A stretch of 64,000 bases of DNA from contig JAFIEV010000050.1 in NCBI GenBank assembly GCA_020832305.1, positions 88,264 through 152,263 of the forward strand. Direction: 5' to 3'. Source of the stretch: Cyclobacteriaceae bacterium. GTDB taxonomy: Bacteria; Bacteroidota; Bacteroidia; Cytophagales; Cyclobacteriaceae. Position numbers and translations under genes: made by a program. The notes beneath the pieces are model-generated. The model was not told the DNA's origin. It saw nothing but the letters and a program-made list of their open reading frames with translations, and ran no database searches. Within the stretch, counting starts at the first letter, position 1; every line of letters starts with the position of its first letter. This document shows positions 48,927 through 57,718 of this stretch, in pieces.

Positions 48927-50420
48927 ATGGCGACAGGATATATTCTTTCGATAGATCAAAGTACATCTGGCACCAAGGCCATATTGTTTAATAAGAACGC
49001 TGAGATTTTTTATAAAGAAAGTATTGACCATAAGCAATATTACCCTCAACCGGGTTGGGTGGAACATGATCCTGCTGAAATTTATCAAAATGTTTTTAAC
49101 CTGATCCAATCGGTTACAGGGAAATTCGCATCCGACGCAGGTAAAATACAGGGAATCGCCATCACCAATCAGAGAGAAACGGTTGTAGTATGGGACAAAA
49201 CCAACGGTGAGCCTGTTTATAATGCCATAGTCTGGCAATGTCAGCGAGGAGAAAAAATTTGCGCGGATTTAAAGGAAAAAGGGCTCGAAAAAACTTTCAG
49301 GGAAAAAGCAGGACTGATCATTGACCCCTACTTTTCGGCATCAGGCATACAATGGATCCTCGACAATATAGATGGTGCCCGGAAAAAAGCGGAGAAAGGC
49401 GATTTATTGTTTGGAACCATTGACAGTTGGCTCATATGGAATCTCAGTGGAGGTAAGGTGCATGCAACGGATCACTCCAATGCCTGCCGTACTTTACTGT
49501 ACAATATACAAAACATGGACTGGGACCATGAACTGCTGGATTACTTTAAAATTCCCCATTGTATGTGTCCGGCCATATTGCACAGCGATGCTGTTTTTTG
49601 CGAATATACACCAGAGCACGCTGAGGATCCTTTGCCAGTTAGTGGAGTACTCGGAGACTCCCATGCCGCCTTTTTTGCGCAGGGCTGTTATGCACCCGGT
49701 ATGGCCAAAGCCACCTATGGCACCGGTTCTTCTATCATGATGAATATCGGCCCCCGGGCTTTGATTCCTCCCAAAGGATTGGTAACTTCCATTGGATTTA
49801 GCACACAGCATGAGGTTCACTATGTGTATGAAGGCAATATCCACATGACCGGTGACACCATAAAATGGCTATGTGATAACCTGCAACTCATTTCCCATCC
49901 ATCAGAAGCAGAATATATTGCCAAAACGGTTGCGTCTACTGAGGGCGTTTATCTGGTTCCTGCCTTTGTGGGTTTGGGGGCACCATATTGGGACAATCAG
50001 GCAAGGGCTTTGATTTGCGGCATGAACCGTGGCACCGGCAAGGCCCATATCATAAGGGCTGCATTGGAGTCGATCGCTTACCAGGTAAAAGACCTTATTG
50101 ATCTGATGGTACAAGGTGCCGGCTTAAGCTTACAGGAATTAAGGGTAGATGGTGGGCCAAGCTCAAACCGTATGTTGATGCAGTTTCAATCTGATATACT
50201 GCAATGCCGTCTAAACAAATCGCAGGTAGACGAAGCTTCTGCATTGGGTGCTGCCCTGATGGCTGGCCTGGCATTGGGCATTTATCCTGATTTACAAGCC
50301 TTGCAATCGGTGAGGAGCAATGAAGTGAATTATTCCTGCGCTATGCCTTCTGAAGAAAGTCGCAAGCTTTACGAAGGATGGAAAAATGCCCTGTCCAAAG
50401 CCATAACCAAACCTGATTAA
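48927..50420 (+). CDS. Glycerol-kinase-like FGGY kinase, probable specialised substrate
   Basis: Seen: 497 residues, overall like GlpK: SIDQSTSGTKAILF, YPQPGWVEHDP, ITNQRETVVVW, DPYFSASGIQWILDN, VPAFVGLGAPYWD. Glycerol-contact residues of E. coli GlpK (Arg83, Glu84, Trp103, Tyr135, Asp245) have matches here (NQRET, IVWQ, DPYFS, GDSHAA). The TYGTGCFMLMN loop of GlpK reads TYGTGSSIMMN here, so Phe270, which packs on the glycerol carbon chain, is Ser. A small residue would enlarge the pocket. No glpF or glpD is nearby, while a sugar isomerase and split transketolase are. I therefore infer a ketose or branched ketose substrate (for example apulose), with glycerol as alternative. Confidence 0.85.
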   Translation: MATGYILSIDQSTSGTKAILFNKNAEIFYKESIDHKQYYPQPGWVEHDPAEIYQNVFNLIQSVTGKFASDAGKIQGIAITNQRETVVVWDKTNGEPVYNAIVWQCQRGEKICADLKEKGLEKTFREKAGLIIDPYFSASGIQWILDNIDGARKKAEKGDLLFGTIDSWLIWNLSGGKVHATDHSNACRTLLYNIQNMDWDHELLDYFKIPHCMCPAILHSDAVFCEYTPEHAEDPLPVSGVLGDSHAAFFAQGCYAPGMAKATYGTGSSIMMNIGPRALIPPKGLVTSIGFSTQHEVHYVYEGNIHMTGDTIKWLCDNLQLISHPSEAEYIAKTVASTEGVYLVPAFVGLGAPYWDNQARALICGMNRGTGKAHIIRAALESIAYQVKDLIDLMVQGAGLSLQELRVDGGPSSNRMLMQFQSDILQCRLNKSQVDEASALGAALMAGLALGIYPDLQALQSVRSNEVNYSCAMPSEESRKLYEGWKNALSKAITKPD

Positions 50421-50421
50421 C

Positions 50422-51546
50422 ATGCTTTATAGTACCACTTACCAGGATTTATGCAATCATTTGAATACGGAAATATCCTTATTCAGAGATGAAAAGATTT
50501 CTCTCGATCTGGTTCATCAATTGCAGGATCCTGAAGGAATAAACCGTATTACATTGCAGTTTGGGGATTTTATACTGGAATTGCTTCCTTCTAAAGGTTT
50601 GGCACCCGGAAGATTGGTCTACAAGGATCAGGATATTTTCTGGGATCCCCCCTCGCCGCTGTATCGTCCTGAAGAAATTAATCCTCTGTCAGATGAAATC
50701 TGCATACAGGGCAAGCCTCAAAAAGGATTGATCTATATAAAAACATTTACAGCAGGTATTGAGCTGCTCGGCTTGCAAAACTGGGGGATGCATTATACGG
50801 ATGCAAAAGGTCACTTTCATCCATTACATGGAGAAGTTTCTCATATCCCAACATCTGAAATCCGATTGACTAAAGGAACTGATTTTGTCTTACTGGAAGG
50901 AATATTCGACTATAGAAAATACACAGCGTCAATACAGAAACCCTGGTATAAGCAAGGCGAGCCCTTGTTTAACATTACCCGTCAATATAAACTCTTTACT
51001 GATGGCAGGTTGCTTTACAAGGATATTATCGAAAACATCAGTAATCAGCCACATTTTGTCGATTGGGGGTATCATGTAACCTTCAGGGGAGTGGATGAGG
51101 CATATGTCATCATCCATGGATCGGAATTCATCCCCCGGGGTGGAGGTAAAGCCACCATAAGAGATATCATCTGGCAATCGGCCAAAAACGAAGATACAAG
51201 AATTGAAACCGGCATAATCTTTAAAGAACTGCGCCCGGTGTATATCGATTCCCTAGGCCGGGATATGGTGCAGGTACAATTTGTCTATCCGGATGCCCGC
51301 GCTTTTCGGCTGTTTGTTCCTCCTTCGCCGTATTTTCAGACCTGGTTTTGTGCCGGAGGTGAAAAAACGGATGAATTTACCTATAAAAATGGCGAGCCGG
51401 TGCTCAAAAAGAGCTGGAATGGAATGGGTATAGAATTTGGCGCCAGTGCCCTGGACCACGATGGCAACACCGATCCGGACGTTCCTGTAAGTGCACCACT
51501 GCAACCTGGTGAAAAAGTAGAAATCCCAATATATTTTTTATTCTAA
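50422..51546 (+). CDS. DUF4432 aldose-1-epimerase-like protein
   Basis: Seen: 374 residues of the galactose-mutarotase-like fold: LELLPSKGLAPGRLVYKDQDIFW at the start, LQNWGMHYTDAKGHFHPLHGEVSHIP with possible catalytic histidines, WGYHVTFRG and FQTWFCAGGE. Known: DUF4432 proteins are annotated as aldose-1-epimerase related and occur in sugar operons; the reaction is rarely tested. It starts one base past the kinase stop, so it is in the operon. It likely equilibrates the anomers of the imported aldose for the isomerase, which is inference. Confidence 0.8.
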   Translation: MLYSTTYQDLCNHLNTEISLFRDEKISLDLVHQLQDPEGINRITLQFGDFILELLPSKGLAPGRLVYKDQDIFWDPPSPLYRPEEINPLSDEICIQGKPQKGLIYIKTFTAGIELLGLQNWGMHYTDAKGHFHPLHGEVSHIPTSEIRLTKGTDFVLLEGIFDYRKYTASIQKPWYKQGEPLFNITRQYKLFTDGRLLYKDIIENISNQPHFVDWGYHVTFRGVDEAYVIIHGSEFIPRGGGKATIRDIIWQSAKNEDTRIETGIIFKELRPVYIDSLGRDMVQVQFVYPDARAFRLFVPPSPYFQTWFCAGGEKTDEFTYKNGEPVLKKSWNGMGIEFGASALDHDGNTDPDVPVSAPLQPGEKVEIPIYFLF

Positions 51547-51564
51547 CATAAACGATGTAAACCC

Positions 51565-52986
51565 ATGGCATACAAGAAAAAACTCACATTCGGACTCATC
51601 GTAGGCACCCGAAATATCTTCAATTCGAAGCTGGCCAAAGAAGCCAGGGTGGTGCTGCTCGATAAAATGAAAAACCTCGGATACGATTATATAATTCTTT
51701 CTGGAGAGGAAACGCCAACCGGAAATATTGAAACCGTAAAGGACGCTCAAAAATGCGCCCGGCTTTTTAGCGAAAACCGCGATAAAATCGATGGAATCAT
51801 TGTGGTATTGCCCAATTTCGGAGATGAGCTGGGTATAGTGAACAGTCTGCACCTCGCCAAACTCGATGTGCCCGTGCTCATTCAGGCTTGTGACGATGAC
51901 AACGATAAAGTTGACGTTTACAGTCGCAGAGATGCCTTCTGTGGAAAGATAAGCGTTTGCAATAATCTGTACCAATACGGCATTCCTTTTACCGATACTA
52001 CAACGCATACCTATCCACTGGAAAGCGAGCAGTTTGACAAAGATGTGGATTATTTTGCGAGGGTGTGCAGGGTGGTAAACGGACTCAGAAACGCGAGAAT
52101 CGGCGCCATTGGTGCGCGGCCTGGTGCGTTCCAGACCATGCGTGCCAGCGAGAAATTATTGCAGCATACCGGTATTACCGTTTTGCCGATAGACCTTTCT
52201 GAAATATTTGGCAAAGCGGAAAAGATTGATAACCAGGCCACTGACCTGGTAAAAAAAATTCAGGAAATCAGAGATTACGGAACCATTCCAACATACATCC
52301 ATGAAGAAAAAGTTTATCTGCAAGCCAAATTCGGACTGGCCGTTGAAAACTGGGTAATGGAAAACGACATCGATGCCACCGCCATACAGTGCTGGGAATC
52401 TATACAAAAAAATTACGGATGTGCCTCTTGCCTTACCATGAGCATGATGGGCGAAAAATTTATGCCCAGCGCCTGCGAGGTAGACCTGGCCGGAGTTGTG
52501 AGTATGTATGCCCTGCTGTTGGCTTCAGGCGTTCCACCAGCTCTGCTCGACTGGAATAACAACTTCGCGCAAGATCGAAATATGTGTGTATGTACGCATT
52601 GCAGCAATTATCCCAAGAGCTTTATGCAAAATGAACTTGAAATTTCCAATCTCGATATTCTGGGTACCGTACTTGGCGATGAAGACACTTTTGGAGCCAT
52701 CAAAGGAAAAGTAGCGCCGGGGCCTTTCTCCTACTTTCGAATGTCGACAGATGATGTGCGGGGAAAAATAAAAAGTTATGTGGGAGAGGGTGAAATCACC
52801 GACGATCCATATGGCATGGATGGCGGCATAGCTGTCACCAAGGTAGAAAATCTGCAAAAATTGCTGAAATATATATGCAAAAACGGATTTGAACACCATG
52901 TAGCCATGAGCCGTGGACTGGTAGCCAATGTGCTGGAAGAAGCCGTCGGTAATTACCTGGGCTGGGAGCTGTACAGACATGAATAA
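51565..52986 (+). CDS. L-fucose/L-arabinose isomerase-family protein
   Basis: Seen: 473 residues of the FucI/AraA-like fold. Metal-site candidates are the Glu in IQCWESIQK, the Glu/Asp in ACEVDLAGV and the His in CTHCSNYP. A Cys-rich stretch at about 290-355 (YGCASCLTM, MCVCTHCSN) is typical of the family. Known: relatives convert aldoses to ketoses, and members also serve as sulfoquinovose isomerases. Its place at the end of the permease/transketolase/kinase operon makes it the likely aldose-ketose isomerase of that pathway. It is followed by a bidirectional terminator. The actual sugar is not fixed by sequence. Confidence 0.83.
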   Translation: MAYKKKLTFGLIVGTRNIFNSKLAKEARVVLLDKMKNLGYDYIILSGEETPTGNIETVKDAQKCARLFSENRDKIDGIIVVLPNFGDELGIVNSLHLAKLDVPVLIQACDDDNDKVDVYSRRDAFCGKISVCNNLYQYGIPFTDTTTHTYPLESEQFDKDVDYFARVCRVVNGLRNARIGAIGARPGAFQTMRASEKLLQHTGITVLPIDLSEIFGKAEKIDNQATDLVKKIQEIRDYGTIPTYIHEEKVYLQAKFGLAVENWVMENDIDATAIQCWESIQKNYGCASCLTMSMMGEKFMPSACEVDLAGVVSMYALLLASGVPPALLDWNNNFAQDRNMCVCTHCSNYPKSFMQNELEISNLDILGTVLGDEDTFGAIKGKVAPGPFSYFRMSTDDVRGKIKSYVGEGEITDDPYGMDGGIAVTKVENLQKLLKYICKNGFEHHVAMSRGLVANVLEEAVGNYLGWELYRHE

Positions 52987-53031
52987 TACCCGTCACAGGA
53001 TGAAGTAATGAAAGCCATCTTGTATTAAAAG

Positions 53032-53066
53032 AAAAAACCTGATGAAGACCTCCATCAGGTTTTTTT
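53032..53066. terminator. Bidirectional intrinsic terminator between isomerase and BASS transporter
   Basis: AAAAAACCTGATG (53032-53044) pairs with CATCAGGTTTTTTT (53053-53066). The GC-containing stem with T-runs on either strand stops the plus-strand sugar operon and the convergent minus-strand transporter gene. Confidence 0.88.
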
Positions 53067-53087
53067 ATACAATATGTTCTTTTAAGA

Positions 53088-53966
53088 CTAAACCATAGGT
53101 GGTACAGGTTTTCTTCTGGCCAGAATTACCACCAGGGCCGCAGTCATAAACATGATAAGGCTGTATATTACCGGAGGTATGGCTATTTGGGTATTGTTTA
53201 AGATAACAGGGCTCAATGCGATCGCGATGGCCAGGGTGCCATTTTGAATGCCGGTTTCAATAGAAATAGATACCCGCTGGCTTCGTTTCAGGTTCATTAG
53301 TTTTCCTGTGAAATAGCCCAGTAATAAGGCAGAAGCATTTAACAAAAGGGTTGGTAAGCCTGCCTGCTGAAAGTAGGAAACCAAATGTTCTCTCTCTTTG
53401 AGGATGGCCAGGATTAGTATCAACACAAAGAAAACCATAGAAATTATGTTGACGGTTTTCAGTGATTTACGGGTAAAGACAGGAAAACGCTTTTTGATAT
53501 ACATACCGATGGAAACCGGAATGATGGTAACTATTACAATTTGCAGCACGGTCTGTATAAATGGTAATTGAATGGCTTCTTTCCCTCCCATAAAATAATA
53601 CAAAGAAAGATTCAGAAATATGGGAATGGTAAAATTGGTTACGATGCTGGTAATGGCCGTAAGTGAAATGGATAAAGCAAGATCAGCCTTAGCCAGGTGC
53701 GTAATCAGGTTGGAAGTCGGTCCACCCGGACACAGCGCAATCAGCATAATTCCTACCGCCAGTTCCGGTTTTATGTTAAAGCTAATGGCAACGAGAAAAC
53801 CCACCAATGGCAAAAACAAAAGCTGGTTTACCATCCCCAGGACCACCGCTTTGGGATAAATAAAAATTCTCCTGAAATCATCAATGACCAGCGTCATGCC
53901 CATCCCCAGCATAATCACACCAAGAGCCAGGGGCAAAAACAAGGCGAATACTACACTTTGTTCCAT
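53088..53966 (-). CDS. Bile acid:sodium symporter (BASS) family transporter
   Basis: Seen: 292 residues with about nine to ten hydrophobic segments and the BASS signature region AVGIMLIALCPGGPTSNLITHLAKADLALS, which includes the ion-binding crossover. Near the end, ETGIQNGTLAIAIALS is the second conserved crossover. Known: bacterial BASS proteins import bile-acid analogues, pyruvate, pantoate or sulfonates with sodium. It is on its own transcript, convergent with the sugar operon and divergent from agmatine deiminase across 211 bases. The substrate cannot be deduced. Confidence 0.88.
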   Translation of the reverse strand: MEQSVVFALFLPLALGVIMLGMGMTLVIDDFRRIFIYPKAVVLGMVNQLLFLPLVGFLVAISFNIKPELAVGIMLIALCPGGPTSNLITHLAKADLALSISLTAITSIVTNFTIPIFLNLSLYYFMGGKEAIQLPFIQTVLQIVIVTIIPVSIGMYIKKRFPVFTRKSLKTVNIISMVFFVLILILAILKEREHLVSYFQQAGLPTLLLNASALLLGYFTGKLMNLKRSQRVSISIETGIQNGTLAIAIALSPVILNNTQIAIPPVIYSLIMFMTAALVVILARRKPVPPMV

Positions 53967-54177
53967 GTGTTCTGTACAATTTTTAAAATATGAAATTAAT
54001 TTTGGCCTAAGTAATACTTATTTGCGGTAAATATAAAAAGTTAATGTAAAAATTCTCATTTCATCAAAAATTTTAATAATGGCCCTGGTCTGATTGCTTA
54101 AGTCGCCTTGTAACTTTAAATCCGTTCACCAAATTTCCTATCCCTTTTTTATCTTTGCGGCTCAATGAAATTCATCT

Positions 54178-55227
54178 ATGTCTACACCTGATCACAAAGA
54201 TTTTTTCCTTCCTCCCGAATGGCACCCGCAGAGCGGGGTTATGCTTACCTGGCCTCATGCGGCTACCGACTGGAATTACATGTTACAGGATGCAGAAAGC
54301 TGCTTTATAAACATCGCCCGTGAAATTGCCAAAAGGGAAAAAGTACTTGTGGTCAGTCCGGATACAGATTCCATTTGCAAAAAACTCATTCCTCTTTGCC
54401 CGCCGGAAAACCTCATTTTTGCCAACCTGCCGACCAACGACACCTGGGCGAGGGATCATGGTGCCTTAACTTTAGTCAACCAGGAGCAGACGGCATGCAC
54501 ACTTCTTGATTTTACATTTAATGCCTGGGGGTTAAAGTTTGCGGCAGAACATGACAATCAAATCACCCGAAAGCTTTTTGAAGCAGGAAATATATTTAGT
54601 CCGGGCTGCCAATACAGCAATCAACTTGACTTTGTGCTGGAAGGCGGCAGTATCGAGGTAGATGGCATGGGAACAATATTAACTACATCAGAATGTCTGC
54701 TTTCACCAAACCGCAACCCGCATCTGAGTAAAAAAGAAATTGAAAACCGGCTGATTTCGGCATTGGGCATGAAAAGAGTGTTATGGTTGGAAAACGGATA
54801 TCTGGAGGGGGACGACACCGACAGCCATATAGATACCTTAGCCCGTTTTTGTCCGGATGCCACCATAGCCTATGTACGATGTGCAGATACCAATGACCCA
54901 CATTATTCGGCACTGAAGTCTATGGAAACAGAGTTACAGGATTTCCGCACAGCTGATGGCCTCCCCTACCGGCTGGTTGCCCTTCCTATGGCTGAATCGG
55001 TATATGCAGGTGATCAAAGGCTTCCTGCCACCTATGCCAACTTTTTGATCATCAATGGCGCTGTTTTGGTGCCTGTTTACGGAAGTCTGAAAGACAAAGA
55101 GGCCATTGAAGCATTATCATATGCCTTCCCCGGATATGAGATAATTCCTGTCAATTGCCTGCCCCTGATTCATCAGCATGGATCATTACATTGCGTAACC
55201 ATGCAATTTCCTATGGGCGTTTTGTGA
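54178..55227 (+). CDS. aguA: Agmatine deiminase family protein
   Basis: Agmatine deiminase converts agmatine to N-carbamoylputrescine and ammonia, the second step of the arginine-to-putrescine route. Seen: 349 residues of the pentein fold with SGVMLTWPHAATDW, NDTWARDHGALT, the EGGSIEVDGMGT block, DDTDSHIDTLARF (Asp and His) and the nucleophilic cysteine in HQHGSLHCVTMQFPMG. Length is normal. The partner amidase (57719-58618) is on the same strand but separated by about 2.5 kb of decayed DNA that holds a MNT/HEPN pair. Peptidyl-arginine deiminase is the alternative, but no signal peptide is present. Confidence 0.9.
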   Translation: MSTPDHKDFFLPPEWHPQSGVMLTWPHAATDWNYMLQDAESCFINIAREIAKREKVLVVSPDTDSICKKLIPLCPPENLIFANLPTNDTWARDHGALTLVNQEQTACTLLDFTFNAWGLKFAAEHDNQITRKLFEAGNIFSPGCQYSNQLDFVLEGGSIEVDGMGTILTTSECLLSPNRNPHLSKKEIENRLISALGMKRVLWLENGYLEGDDTDSHIDTLARFCPDATIAYVRCADTNDPHYSALKSMETELQDFRTADGLPYRLVALPMAESVYAGDQRLPATYANFLIINGAVLVPVYGSLKDKEAIEALSYAFPGYEIIPVNCLPLIHQHGSLHCVTMQFPMGVL

Positions 55228-55390
55228 GATGGGGGTTTTGAATGAAGGAGAGGTAGTGTAATGACGGGCATTAGTATGCCATTAATATTCATATAAATAA
55301 AACCCCTCGTAATTCATATTTTTTAAACTATTAAACATTATTAATATATCAGCTTTTTTTCAAAATTTATTTTGATAATATTCACAAACA

Positions 55391-55740
55391 TCCCCCTCGC
55401 CACTCTTACCGAACATTCGTCAGGGACAGGCAAGAAGTGAGTACATTTAGTTACCATAATTTCTCATATAATTTAAAAAAAGTATCTATTTTGTCATAAT
55501 GAAATTCTCTAACAGTATGTAGTCCCCCCTCGAGGGGGAATTATGGGAGGTGTTCATTTAGTTAGCTTAATTTCTTATATAATTTATGAAAAGCATATAT
55601 TTTACCTTAAAGTTATTCTCATCCAGAATGAAGTCCCCCATCCCGAACATTCGTCCGGGACAGGTTTCGGGGGATTCAGGGGGGTGTTCATATATGTACC
55701 ACTATTCCATTCAATTTTTAAGAAAATAACGGTCCATTTA
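55391..55740. repeat. Degenerate noncoding tandem repeats
   Basis: Two clear units follow each other: one with TTTAGTTACCATAATTTC and ATATAATTTAAAAAAAGTAT (from 55446), the next with TTTAGTTAGCTTAATTTC and ATATAATTTATGAAAAGCAT (from 55557). Each ends in a C-run/G-run block; the first holds the perfect palindrome CCCCCTCGAGGGGG at 55525-55538. A partial earlier unit ends near 55441 and a degraded later one starts near 55690. The GAACATTCGTC-(A/C)GGGACAGG module occurs at 55411-55430 and 55644-55663. The period is about 110-135 bases. No coding frame spans them. Confidence 0.6.
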
Positions 55741-56155
55741 ATGCCATTCCAAATTCAAACATACCCGGTAGGTTACAATCTGTAAAGAACTTTAAATATC
55801 GTGGTAATTATAGAAATCGGTGGGCAGACCAACTGTTGAAAATAACTCATTATCATAATTACAAGCATTAATTATTTCAATTTTTGGAGGCATGGCAAAA
55901 AAGGGGCTTATACCATAAACAACTTTGTCTTATGTATCTCTATTCCCTGTTGATACAGCACTTAAAAATTTCAATCGCATTTTTCCCAATTGACTCGGTA
56001 TTTCCCCAATCCTATCCACCACTGAATCCTAAAATCGTATTGTCTTATGTCCGCTGTTTGTTATACGATTGTTTGATCAAGCTCATTATATAATCCAATT
56101 CTTCCTCTTGATCAATCCGGACAATATAGTCGCCACTGCCCCAATGTGAAATCTA

Positions 56156-56491
56156 TTAGCCTATAACTTCTTTAAGCTGCTCATGCAGTTCTGGGATTTT
56201 ATTTTTTACCACATCCCAAATAATCGAATAATTAACGCCCATATAATCGTGAATTAATCTATCTCTCATTCAGGCCATATTTTTCCATTTAATACTATTC
56301 CATTTTACCTTGAAATCCACAGGAATATTTTTTGTAGCTTCTCCTATAATTTCTAAACTCCTTGTTACTGCACGTTTTAAAGTCTCATCAGCTAAAAAAT
56401 CTTCTTTAGTTTTATCATTGGTAATTACTGAAAGTATAAAATTACATTCATCCTTGATATGTTTCAGATACTCAATGGCTTCTTTAGACAT
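56156..56491 (-). pseudogene. HEPN (DUF86) ribonuclease toxin gene with in-frame TGA
   Basis: Seen: frame starting at 56491, 73 residues (AIEYLKHIKDECNFIL, SLEIIGEATKNIP, WKNMA), then TGA at 56270-56272. The same frame then continues without another stop for 37 codons to 56156, beginning MRDRLIHDYMGVNYSIIWD and ending in HEQLKEVIG. Family members normally have Gly there (AGMRDRLIHDY), so a GGA-to-TGA change is the likely event. The RX4H catalytic motif (RDRLIH) lies beyond the stop. The TGA is directly followed by ATG, so reinitiation or readthrough could in principle give the second part. The start overlaps the nucleotidyltransferase gene by 8 bases, as in intact MNT/HEPN pairs. Confidence 0.85.
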
Positions 56492-56780
56492 ATTTTACTT
56501 CTTTTAGAATCCTTGGGCCAATGAAAGGGCTCAAACCATTCTTTGTAACTATCTCAACTCTTTGATTTTTAAACAATTCCTCGATGATGTCACAAACTGC
56601 CATATAGTTGTCAAAATTCTCTTTTTCAGGTTCAAAATCTATTAAAATGTCAATATCACTATTTTCAGTTTGTTCATCTCTGGCATATGAGCCGAATAAT
56701 CCAATCGAGTTAATTCCATGTCTGGAAATATCCACTTCTATGGATTTTAAAAGGCTTAGAATATTTTCCTTACTTGTCAT
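56484..56780 (-). CDS. MNT-type nucleotidyltransferase antitoxin
   Basis: Seen: 98 residues with the minimal nucleotidyltransferase signature GLFGSYARDEQTENSDIDIL (GSx10DxD). Known: MNT partners of HEPN toxins AMPylate and silence the toxin, and the two are encoded together. The gene is intact and upstream of the HEPN gene, overlapping by 8 bases. With the HEPN frame broken by a TGA, this antitoxin may be a surviving remnant of the pair, or may still restrain a low level of readthrough product. It interrupts the space between the two putrescine genes. Confidence 0.88.
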   Translation of the reverse strand: MTSKENILSLLKSIEVDISRHGINSIGLFGSYARDEQTENSDIDILIDFEPEKENFDNYMAVCDIIEELFKNQRVEIVTKNGLSPFIGPRILKEVKYV

Positions 56781-57718
56781 TACACTACTATTTAAACAAA
56801 TATAACAATCTTTGTTCGTTTATCGGGAAGTTGAATGATCACTTTTGCTTGTATTTGGTCAACTGTTGTTAATATCTTAAACTGATGTTTTTGGATTAAC
56901 GCCTGTAAAGAACTTATCCTTTTGTTAAAACTTATTAAACAAAGGATTTTGAATGTTGAATCATTACCGCTGCGCCAGCATTAGAGGAGATGACTTCATT
57001 ATGTCCTCCATGATCTAAGAATCCCATTTCGGAAGATCAGGTGATAAACCAGAAGCTATGACAATTACGATTACTTCGTTCCTATCTTTGATTTATGCTT
57101 ATCCAATGGTTTCAAAACAGCACCTATGCCACTTTTATGTAAGATGATTACATACAGATAATATGTGCAGTTTTCTCAAACTCAAACCCTTCAGGTTTGA
57201 TGGAATAAATGAATATGATAATTTATGATCCACACATGGCGATATGTGGGTAATTGAATTCAAAAACTTCGTGGTTACGTTACAGGGTGGCAATGGCATT
57301 AACGGTTCTCAGGTATGTATATAGGCAGGAATTTTAATCACTGAAGTTCCTGCAAAGAATTGAAAGTACTTCTCCGTCCAACAAAGCATTACCTGTATTA
57401 CCCAATGCTGACACACGCGTGCTGTGCGTGTCCTGGCTATATGCCTTATAAATAATGCCTTAGCAATCCAAAAATCGTCCTCGCTTAAAAACGAACACGA
57501 AAGTCAATATAAAAAACAATAATTATTCTTTTCGTACATACGATATGCAGCGTTTAAAACACGGTCTGCCTACTATACCCATTACCCATCACGGTTTACG
57601 CATTTCACATCACGTATTCTAAGAACGCATCACACCTCACGCCTCACGAATCATCTTTGTCTTTTTATTTTTTTATCTTTACCCCCTTAAAGAAAACCGC
57701 ATAAATAACGATTATATA
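56781..57718. other. Decayed intergenic DNA before the amidase gene
   Basis: No credible gene is present in these 938 bases. Near 57586-57652 there is a low-complexity run of CATCACG-like words (CATCACGGTTTACGCATTTC and similar), which is not a CRISPR array. The stretch around 56895-56960 and the text near 57181-57300 read like degraded coding remnants, but none can be identified. Together with 55228-56155 it forms the eroded gap inside the agmatine pathway. Confidence 0.4.

Noticed and set aside
44632..52986. Sulfoquinovose transketolase pathway
   Set aside because: Split transketolase and a FucI-like isomerase fit, but no sulfoquinovosidase or sulfonate exporter gene is present, and a kinase is part of the operon.
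55792..55893. 33-residue minus-strand frame starting MPPKIEIINACNYD
   Set aside because: Too short, no family recognised, and it lies in decayed repeat DNA.
56045..56152. Minus-strand frame ISHWGSGDYIVRIDQEEEL just downstream of the HEPN gene
   Set aside because: It has no start codon and no recognised family. It may be the C-terminal scrap of a lost gene but cannot be supported.
57586..57652. Repeated CATCACG-like words as a CRISPR array
   Set aside because: Words are irregular, with no constant repeat length or spacer of fixed size, and no cas genes are in the window.
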